7,595 bases of DNA from the NCBI GenBank assembly GCA_025352915.1, contig JANXSA010000479.1, positions 1 to 7,595 on the forward strand, written 5' to 3'. Below, piece by piece: positions 1 to 4,754 of this stretch. Below the pieces are notes generated by a model that saw only the letters and a list, made by a program, of their open reading frames with translations, was not told the origin of the DNA and searched no databases. The translations under genes and the position numbers were made by a program. The first letter of the stretch is position 1; each line of letters opens with the position of its first letter. This stretch comes from Rhodospirillales bacterium. Its GTDB lineage: Bacteria; Pseudomonadota; Alphaproteobacteria; Acetobacterales; Acetobacteraceae.

Positions 1-339
1 TCGTGGTATCGCGGCTGATCTCGGTGTCGGCGAAGTCCCGGGCCTTCTGCTCCGCAGCAAACAGTTCGACGTCCTCGCGCAGCGAACCCTGGTTGCCCTT
101 CAGCGCCAGGACGTAGTCGGCCTTCTTGTGGCCGGACCGACGCACCGTCGTGCCATCGATGGCGAAGACCCCGGCCGGCATCCCGGTCAACGCGGCGCCA
201 AAAGCAGCACCTCGTCGAGCGGATAATCCACCTTATATTGGGCTGGCACCGCTTGGCGCGGATCAGGCAGGTCATTGAAATGACTCAAAAAGGCCGTTAG
301 CTCGAAAAGCGCACCGCACTCTGTTGCCAGGTCGTCCAT
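1..339 (-). pseudogene. ISAs1-family transposase remnant, internally deleted and frameshifted
   Basis: Read on the minus strand from an ATG at 339, the peptide opens MDDLATECGALFELTAFLSH and continues through FNDLPDPRQ, the N-terminal region typical of ISAs1 (H-repeat) transposases. It stops at 187. In another frame it resumes with AALTGMPAGVFAIDGTTVRRS, which carries the first catalytic Asp (AIDG), then jumps directly to KKADYVLALKGNQGSLRED, a conserved downstream block. Two internal blocks of the family are missing: the stretch between the N-terminal region and ALTGMPAG (join near 192-205), and the stretch between TVRRS and KKADYV (join near 127-137), which should hold the second catalytic Asp (IDA-GCQ region). 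The open part runs off the left edge at EISRDTT. The enzyme cannot be active. Family assignment rests on remembered ISAs1 motifs and is firm; the exact IS name is unknown. Confidence 0.85.
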
Positions 340-398
340 CGTCGTCCTCCACACAGCGGGTCAGAGGACAGGCACAGATTCAGCAATTGAGCCGATTG

Positions 399-426
399 TC
401 ACGCGCTTTTTCACCCGATTGCCCTG
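399..426. repeat. Probable terminal inverted repeat of the ISAs1-type element
   Basis: The minus strand reads CAGGGCAATCGGGTGAAAAA from 426 inward, about 60 bp upstream of the transposase start codon. ISAs1-family elements usually begin with CAGGG-like terminal repeats at roughly this distance from the gene. The partner repeat lies outside the window, so the pairing and any target duplication cannot be verified. Confidence 0.4.
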
Positions 427-449
427 GACAGCAAGGGAGAGCGTCATGA

Positions 450-470
450 CCAGCGCGATCATCGCGCTGG
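450..470. repeat. Perfect 10-bp inverted repeat with a 1-base centre
   Basis: The arms CCAGCGCGAT (450-459) and ATCGCGCTGG (461-470) are exact reverse complements around a single C at 460. The loop is too short for a good terminator hairpin and no T-run follows, so a dimeric protein-binding site is more likely than a terminator. It lies about 24 bp from the probable IS end and about 295 bp upstream of hicA, too far for an ordinary hicA operator. The function is unknown. Confidence 0.6.
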
Positions 471-514
471 AACCGGCGACCGAATCCATAAAGGCGGTTC
501 AGCCGCTCGACAGG

Positions 515-688
515 TCACGCAGCGACGCGCCCATCCTTGAAGCCGCCCGCCCGCGCTTGGGGGCGCAATTCCTGCTGGACCTGCCGCCCGGTGCGCGCGA
601 CCGTCCGCCGGAGGGCCGTGGCGATCGCGAGCGCCTCCGCGTCCATCTGCAGGCGTATGCTGCCCTGGATGCGCGTTTGGAAGGTCAT
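515..688 (-). CDS. Short phage-like protein fragment, unrecognised function
   Basis: Starting at the ATG at 688, preceded by a GTGAG that could act as a weak ribosome binding site, the minus strand encodes 57 residues beginning MTFQTRIQGSIRLQMDAEAL. It continues with an Ala/Arg/Gln-rich helix and ends near RAQAGGFKDG-like residues (here QARAGGFKDGRVAA). The pattern, a short strand followed by an amphipathic helix and then a Gly-rich turn, recalls the N-terminus of small phage structural proteins such as DUF6441; this is from memory and weak. The abrupt end suggests that the rest was lost, possibly when the neighbouring IS inserted or rearranged. The 427-763 interval holds no better gene: the overlapping plus-strand frame looks like low-complexity shadow sequence. 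It could also be non-coding. Confidence 0.3.
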   Translation of the reverse strand: MTFQTRIQGSIRLQMDAEALAIATALRRTVARTGRQVQQELRPQARAGGFKDGRVAA

Positions 689-763
689 GTGGGTCTCACG
701 TCGATATGGCACGCCCTAGCGAAGGAGCGGTGGCGCCTTGACGAAGTGTGTATGAATGCGCAC

Positions 764-952
764 ATGAACAGCCGCAATGTGATCAATGCGCTTGAGGCAG
801 ACGGGTGGGTGAAGGTGGCGCAGCGCGGCAGCCATGTGCAGCTGAAACACCCCCAGAAGCCTGGTCGTGTGACAGTGCCGTACCCGAAGCGCGACCTGCC
901 GGTCGGCACGCTCCGGAGCATCGAGAAGCAGGCGGATCTTCAGCTGAGGTGA
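764..952 (+). CDS. hicA: HicA-type mRNA interferase toxin
   Basis: This 62-residue protein matches the HicA toxin family, small double-stranded-RNA-binding-fold ribonucleases that cleave mRNA in the cytoplasm and are neutralised by HicB. It begins MNSRNVINALEADGWVKVAQ. The family signature RGSHVQLKHP follows at residues 22-31, including the catalytic His of G-S-H, then the strand GRVTVPYPKRDLPVGTLRSI and a C-terminal helix. The length is normal for HicA (about 60 residues). The reading frame stays open upstream to 419, but those codons are poorly conserved in character, and homology begins only at the ATG at 764. No strong Shine-Dalgarno precedes this start. The stop TGA (950-952) shares its A with an ATG, so hicA and hicB are translationally coupled. 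The order toxin first, antitoxin second is usual for hicAB. Confidence 0.88.
   Translation: MNSRNVINALEADGWVKVAQRGSHVQLKHPQKPGRVTVPYPKRDLPVGTLRSIEKQADLQLR
946..951 (+). promoter_or_regulatory. Ribosome binding site that decides the hicB start
   Basis: GAGGTG lies inside the last codons of hicA, with six bases between it and the ATG at 958. The other in-frame ATG at 952 directly abuts this motif and has no usable spacing, so the start at 958 is preferred. Confidence 0.6.
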
Positions 953-957
953 TGGCG

Positions 958-1356
958 ATGGCGGACTATATTGCATTGATCCACAAGGAATCTGGTAGTG
1001 ACTACGGCGTATCGTTTCCGGACTTTCCGGGCTGTGTCACTGCGGCCGCGACGCTGGACGAGGCCAAGCGCGAGGCATCTGAAGCACTGGCTTTGCATGT
1101 CGAAGGCCTGCTGGAGGATGGAGAATTGCTGCCCGAACCTTCATCCTTGGAGAAGATCATGGCGGATCGTGCCAACCGGGATGCTGTCGCCTTCCTGATG
1201 CCGTCGCCGGTGCAAACTGCCCGGACGGTGCGGGTCAACATCACGCTACCGGAAGACATCCTGGGCGAAATCGATCGTGCCGCAGGCCGGCAGGGGCTGT
1301 CGCGCAGTGCGTTTTTGGTCCGGGCTGCACGCCGAGCCATGGACAGTGCCGCCTGA
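958..1356 (+). CDS. hicB: HicB-type antitoxin with C-terminal ribbon-helix-helix
   Basis: This 132-residue protein begins MADYIALIHKESGSDYGVSF. Residues 1 to about 55 form the partial RNase H-like HicB fold, with the signature GVSFPDFPGC followed by A-TLDEAKREASEALALHVEG. After a linker comes a C-terminal ribbon-helix-helix DNA-binding segment: VRVNITLPEDILGEID, then a helix, then LSRSAFLVRAARRAM. In known pairs HicB binds and blocks HicA and represses its own operon through the DNA-binding tail. Length and both domains are complete, and hicA is intact, so the module looks functional. A start at 952 would add two residues (MA). No clear palindromic operator is visible just upstream of hicA, so the site of autoregulation cannot be placed. 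Confidence 0.88.
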   Translation: MADYIALIHKESGSDYGVSFPDFPGCVTAAATLDEAKREASEALALHVEGLLEDGELLPEPSSLEKIMADRANRDAVAFLMPSPVQTARTVRVNITLPEDILGEIDRAAGRQGLSRSAFLVRAARRAMDSAA

Positions 1357-1367
1357 CCTACACGGTG

Positions 1368-1562
1368 CCTAATCGCGCGCCGGTTGATCAGGACGCAGAC
1401 CTTACCGGGACGGTCGGGCTCAACCTGGCACGCGCCGAACGCCGGCCGGCCCGTCGCGTCATGCAACTCATCGGCCAAGTGCCAGGTCACCTCAAGGACC
1501 CGGCCATTGACGTCGAAAGACCGGGCGCCACCGGCCAGCAGATCGACGTCCAGCGCAAGCAC
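1368..1562 (-). pseudogene. Truncated minus-strand protein fragment, unknown function
   Basis: From a GTG at 1562 the minus strand reads LALDVDLLAGGARSFDVNGR, then VLEVTWHLADELHDATGRPA and FGACQVEPDRPGKVCVLINR. The composition looks like a real folded protein, while the plus-strand reading of the same bases is Arg/Pro-rich in the way of a shadow frame. After about 1368 the frame runs antisense into hicB and loses this character, so a downstream part is missing; an in-frame TGA at 1578-1580 limits it upstream. The segment is reminiscent of sequence preceding the HExxH motif in ImmA/IrrE-type metallopeptidases, but no such motif is present, so that is only a guess. I read it as a broken gene end abutting the hicAB module. 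Confidence 0.35.
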
Positions 1563-1596
1563 GCCATCGTCGATCGGTCACTGGTCCCTTATCCCC

Positions 1597-1603
1597 CAGG
1601 AGG
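1597..1603 (+). promoter_or_regulatory. Strong Shine-Dalgarno of the 1610 gene
   Basis: CAGGAGG is separated by six bases (CTCCCC) from the ATG at 1610. It is the best ribosome binding site in the window and supports the 1610 frame as a real gene. Confidence 0.7.
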
Positions 1604-1609
1604 CTCCCC

Positions 1610-1852
1610 ATGGCCGCGACCGAACGTATCATCTACCAGCCCTACATCCAGGGCCGGCGCGGCGTACTGACGCCGGGTCAGCCTGTGGCGTGCCGCAACG
1701 TTGCGGATGCCGAGCGGCGGGCCGAGAAAGCGGTGGGAAGTGGCATCGTCCTTGGCGCGCACATTGTTCGCGTCGTCGAGGATGAAGATGCTGGTGACTA
1801 CGGGGAGCCGGAGTTTCTCGGGGCGTATGGCCGAGTTCCCGAGATCGGATGA
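1610..1852 (+). CDS. Small conserved-looking hypothetical protein, 80 residues
   Basis: I do not recognise the family. The protein begins MAATERIIYQPYIQGRRGVL, has a central basic helix (ADAERRAEKAV), a hydrophobic strand with a charged border (GSGIVLGAHIVRVVEDED), and an acidic, Gly/Tyr-containing end (AGDYGEPEFLGAYGRVPEIG). There is no signal peptide or membrane segment, so it should be cytoplasmic. The excellent ribosome binding site, and a second decayed copy of the same coding sequence immediately downstream, show that it is a genuine gene. The succession of strand, helix, strand and acidic end would suit a small accessory protein carried on mobile DNA, but no function can be assigned. 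It lies between the minus-strand fragment near 1368-1562 and its own degenerate paralog. Confidence 0.65.
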   Translation: MAATERIIYQPYIQGRRGVLTPGQPVACRNVADAERRAEKAVGSGIVLGAHIVRVVEDEDAGDYGEPEFLGAYGRVPEIG

Positions 1853-1893
1853 TGTGGCTCTGATAGGCAACGCACTGACGGAAATTCGGCGTC

Positions 1894-2017
1894 GCCGAGA
1901 AGACGCTGAAAAGCGGCATCATCGTTAGCGCGCATATCGTGCGCGTCACGGCCTTGAGGTGGCGAGGACTATGGCGAGCCAGATGTCCTCAATGTCAACG
2001 GCAAGCTGCCCGAGATC
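1894..2017 (+). pseudogene. Frameshifted second copy of the 1610 gene
   Basis: In one frame, bases 1894-1950 read AEKTLKSGIIVSAHIVRVT, which aligns with AEKAVGSGIVLGAHIVRVV of the intact gene. About two bases are then missing, and in the next frame 1961-2017 reads GEDYGEPDVLNVNGKLPEI, matching AGDYGEPEFLGAYGRVPEI. Two separated matches in the same order and at the same spacing make chance unlikely. The N-terminal part is eroded: only traces such as a K/R-rich stretch remain at 1860-1893. The divergence shows that this is an old duplicate or the residue of a second related gene, not a recent copy. No product is expected. Confidence 0.75.
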
Positions 2018-2041
2018 GCGTGGCCACGGCGGCGGAGCGTC

Positions 2042-2368
2042 TCACCGGCGAGGCATTGCGGGATTCCGGGCTGGCCTTGCCGATGGCAAGTCTGACGCCG
2101 GATTGAGCCTTGCCTTGGTAGACAGCACATTGGGCAATGCCTGTTCCGGCAGGCCGACGATCTCGACTGAGCGGGCTCCAAAAGCGGGCCCGATCTCGTA
2201 TTTTAGCAGTTCGCGGGTCCACCCCAGACGAGGTGATGCATATTTTATGTCGCCGTGCCCGCTCTCGAACTCCATGCCGTCGTTCACCCGAAAGACCGTG
2301 ATGAACAGCGTCTCGTTTTTCCGCGACGCGACGGCGTCGCACAGGTATTTTGGATGGGCGCCGGACAT
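2042..2368 (-). CDS. Orphan hypothetical protein, 108 residues, minus strand
   Basis: The product starts MSGAHPKYLCDAVASRKNET and continues with a well-ordered middle, LFITVFRVNDGMEFESGHGD then IKYASPRLGWTRELLKYEIG, which looks like alternating strands and one helix. The last 20 or so residues (ASDLPSARPARNPAMPRR) are low-complexity and may be read-through beyond the original end. The ATG at 2368 is preceded by AAGGGAA at good spacing; an in-frame GTG at 2407 lacks such a site. No membrane segment or signal peptide is present. I do not recognise the family. The overlapping plus-strand frame is Ser/Arg-rich and judged a shadow. The gene is convergent with the plus-strand orphan pair at 1610-2017 and divergent from the cold-shock gene. 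Confidence 0.45.
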   Translation of the reverse strand: MSGAHPKYLCDAVASRKNETLFITVFRVNDGMEFESGHGDIKYASPRLGWTRELLKYEIGPAFGARSVEIVGLPEQALPNVLSTKARLNPASDLPSARPARNPAMPRR

Positions 2369-2492
2369 ATGCAGTTCCCTTGCATGCGTGTGGGAAAAAC
2401 CTACCACTTCTGGTCAACGACTGGGGCTGACGGGGCTGCAACCCGGATATGCCGAATACGTATCATTCCAGTTCGATGAATATTGTTGAAAA

Positions 2493-3233
2493 GTGATCTC
2501 TCGCATCTTCCAGGCCGGGCGGCTAAACGCCATCTACCTGCAGTCGTTGGGTCCGTCCCGGCCGGCGACGGCAGTGAAGCGAACGTGGAAAGCATCAATC
2601 TTGAAAAGACAGAAGAACGATCGGCAGCGGCAATCGCGCGGTTGGAGCGACGACAACGGCAGTCTCTATGGAAACACCCCACAACCGGTGTCCTTCGCAT
2701 CGTTTTCTGTGACCTCGTCCGCACCTGAGGTCGGTGCGACGGTCAATTGGTACGACGCGCAGAAGGGCTTTGGCTTCGTCGCTCTGGCAGACGGAGCAGG
2801 GGACGCCTTCCTGCATGTGAGTGCGTTGCAGGCCAGTGGACTCCAGGCAGTGGCGCCCGGTGCACTTCTCAAAGTCAGGGTCGGAAAGGGTCAGAAGGGC
2901 CTGCAAGTCGACCAGATCCTCTCCGTTGCCGAGGGGCCGGTCGTGGCGCAGTCGTCGCGTCGGCCGCAGAGCGGACGCAGCGAGGCACCCGACCGTCCGC
3001 GTCGCCATGTGGATCTGAGCGCCACGACCGAGATGGCCGGCACCGTGAAGTGGTACAATGCTGAAAAGGGATTCGGCTTTGTCAGCCCGGTCGGCGGCGG
3101 CAAGGACGTATTTGTTCATGCGACGGCTCTCGAACGGTCGGGGCTTGCGACGTTGATCGACGGCCAGTCGGTGCACATGGGCGTCGTGCAGGGGGACAAG
3201 GGACCGGAGGCGGCCTCGATCAACCTGAGTTAG
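2493..3233 (+). CDS. Protein with two cold-shock domains
   Basis: Two CspA-type OB-fold domains bind single-stranded nucleic acid and usually act as RNA chaperones in the cytoplasm. Domain 1 (residues about 81-145) has VNWYDAQKGFGFV (RNP1) and DAFLHVSAL (RNP2). Domain 2 (about 182-245) has GTVKWYNAEKGFGFV and KDVFVHATAL. A basic linker (RRPQSGRSEAPDRPRR) joins them. Double-domain proteins of this plan are common in alphaproteobacteria, normally about 170-200 residues with a Gly/Arg-rich head. Here the first 75 residues do not resemble such a head. The GTG at 2493 has no good ribosome binding site, and in-frame GTG codons at 2688 and 2709 are plausible shorter starts. The C-terminus is complete. 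Domain identity is certain, the start is not. Confidence 0.85.
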   Translation: MISRIFQAGRLNAIYLQSLGPSRPATAVKRTWKASILKRQKNDRQRQSRGWSDDNGSLYGNTPQPVSFASFSVTSSAPEVGATVNWYDAQKGFGFVALADGAGDAFLHVSALQASGLQAVAPGALLKVRVGKGQKGLQVDQILSVAEGPVVAQSSRRPQSGRSEAPDRPRRHVDLSATTEMAGTVKWYNAEKGFGFVSPVGGGKDVFVHATALERSGLATLIDGQSVHMGVVQGDKGPEAASINLS

Positions 3234-3333
3234 GAGAAACCACGCGGCCAGAGCCCGTGAGAGAAAATCGCGGGTCGATCCGTAGATAACAGGCAAGACA
3301 ATCCATGTCTGCGCCATCCTGGCCCGCGGTCTT

Positions 3334-4248
3334 GTGCGGCTCCGCGAACGCCAGCGGCGACTCCAGTCAAGGCAAGTATCTGACGCCCCTGGAGAAAGTT
3401 CGCTTGACTTCCTGCCCGACCAACGCGGTCACCCGCCGCCCGGCTACGACGTCCAGGATCGCAAGCTGGTGGTGAACGAGGGCGAGGCCGCCGTGGTGCG
3501 CCACATCTTCGAGCAATTCGCGCACCTCGGCTCCCCGACCAAACTGGTCACCGTCCTGCGCGCCGAGGCCGTCACCACCAAGCGCGGCAAGCCGATCGAC
3601 AAGAACGATCTGCATCGGCTGCTGCGCAACCGGGTCTATCTCGGCGACGCGGCGCACAAGGGCGTGGCCCATCCCGGCGAGCACGCCGCCATCCTGACGC
3701 AACCACAGTGGGACCGGGCGCAGGCCATCCACACCGAGCCGCCGCGCCGACGCGCCAACACCGCGCAGGCGCAGGCGCCGGCGCTGCTCAAGGGGCTGAT
3801 CTTCGGGCCGGACGGCCGCGCCATGTCGCCGACCCACACCCGGCGCCGGGGCCGGCAGTACCGCTACTACGTCGGCCAGCGGGTGCTGAAGGAGGGGGCG
3901 GACGCCTGCCCCGTCGCCCGGCTGCCGGCGGCGCAGATCGAGGGCATGGTGGTCGCCCAGCTTCGCGCGCTGTTCCGCACGCCGGAGGTGATCGTCGGCA
4001 CCTGGATGGCCGCGCGGGGCGAAGACAGCGACGTCACCGAGGCGGCGGCGCGGGAGGCGCTGCTGCAGCTTGACCCGCTGTGGGACGAGTTGTTCCCGGC
4101 CGAGCAGGCCGAGATCGTGCGGGCGCTGGTGGAGCGGGGCGACGTCGGCGTCGATGGGGCGGAGATCAGGATGCGGGTGGATGGAGTGTCGGGGCTGGTG
4201 CGCAGCCTCGGGCAACGGGAAGCAGGCGACCTGGAGGACGCGGCATGA
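3334..4248 (+). pseudogene. Large serine recombinase lacking its catalytic domain
   Basis: From about 3418 onward the frame encodes the C-terminal half of a large serine recombinase. First comes the Recombinase domain: GYDVQDRKLVVNEGEAAVV, HIFEQF, then NDLHRLLRNRVYLGDAAHKG and PQWDRAQAI. Next comes the recombinase zinc-ribbon region, with LLKGLIFGPDGRAMSPTHTR and RQYRYYVGQR, lacking the first Cys pair seen in many relatives. A helical C-terminus follows. The N-terminal resolvase domain with the nucleophilic Ser (about 150 residues) is absent. The residues upstream of 3418 (from the GTG at 3334) show no resemblance to it, and nothing similar lies in 3234-3417. The protein could still bind DNA but cannot recombine it. 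Its stop overlaps the next start as ATGA. Intact relatives mediate integration of phages and mobile islands, so this marks a former element beside the cas genes. Confidence 0.82.
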
Positions 4249-4619
4249 GCGAACCGCAGACCATCACCGTGCGCGTGCCGCTCACCATCCGCCGCCGCGG
4301 CGGGCGCAAGGCGATCCTGGCGCCGGACGGCAGCGAGGCCTGGTCCCCGGACCCACGCGTCGATCCCGCGCTGGTCAAGGCGGTGGCCCGTGCGTTCCGC
4401 TGGCGCCGGATGCTGGAGAGCGGAAGCTACAGCACCATCAAGGAGTTGGCCGCGGCCGAGAAGATCAACGCGTCCTACCTGTGCCGGGTGCTGCGGCTGA
4501 CGCTGCTGGCGCCGGACATCGTCGACGCGATCCTCAATGGGCAACAGCCGGAGGGGATGACGCTGCCGGGGCTGATGGAGGGGGTGGCGGTGGAGTGGGG
4601 TAGCAATGGGCGAGCTTGA
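4245..4619 (+). CDS. Small recombinase-associated protein, putative helix-turn-helix
   Basis: This 124-residue protein begins MSEPQTITVRVPLTIRRRGG and continues RKAILAPDGSEAWSPDPRVD. A helical region follows: LVKAVARAFRWRRMLESGSY, then STIKELAAAEKINASYLCRV. The latter has the spacing of a helix-turn-helix (helix, INASY turn, recognition helix LCRVLRLTLL). Small proteins of this kind often follow large serine recombinases in alphaproteobacterial prophages and islands, with the same ATGA coupling as here; that is recalled from memory, not searched. It may be a recombination directionality factor or regulator, but no biochemical role is claimed. The gene appears intact although its recombinase partner is truncated. 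The intergenic stretch 4620-4754 behind it shows no clear promoter or terminator. Confidence 0.65.
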   Translation: MSEPQTITVRVPLTIRRRGGRKAILAPDGSEAWSPDPRVDPALVKAVARAFRWRRMLESGSYSTIKELAAAEKINASYLCRVLRLTLLAPDIVDAILNGQQPEGMTLPGLMEGVAVEWGSNGRA

Positions 4620-4754
4620 CACACCAATTTCGCCATTAGACGGGAACGACGAATTCGCGCATCTTACTGCTGAGCGTTCGAAGAACCACCATCGCACGTC
4701 TGCCTGATTTCGGGTTCCTTGTCCCAGTGGCAGTGTGGTCAGCAGATGCATCGG

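Noticed and set aside
738..743. TTGACG as a hicA -35 box
   Set aside because: No acceptable -10 lies about 17 bases downstream; TATGAA at 751 is only seven bases away.
419..763. Upstream extension of the hicA frame to a 177-residue protein
   Set aside because: HicA homology starts at the ATG at 764 and the family is about 60 residues. The upstream part is low-complexity, and the minus strand reads more like protein there.
1365..1670. Plus-strand 101-residue frame after hicB
   Set aside because: It is Arg/Pro/Gln-rich, has no ribosome binding site, and overlaps the better-supported gene at 1610 as well as a more protein-like minus-strand reading.
1959..2489. Plus-strand 176-residue frame
   Set aside because: It is Ser/Arg/Pro-rich, typical of antisense shadow, and crosses both the decayed paralog and the minus-strand gene at 2042-2368.
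3234..3333. Terminator after the cold-shock gene
   Set aside because: Only a weak GC-rich pairing between CCCGTGAG and CGCGGG is possible, with no following T-run.
4620..4754. CRISPR leader, array or cas promoter upstream of cas3
   Set aside because: Only short palindromes (such as CGAATTCG) are seen. There are no repeat-spacer units anywhere in the window and no convincing -35/-10 pair.
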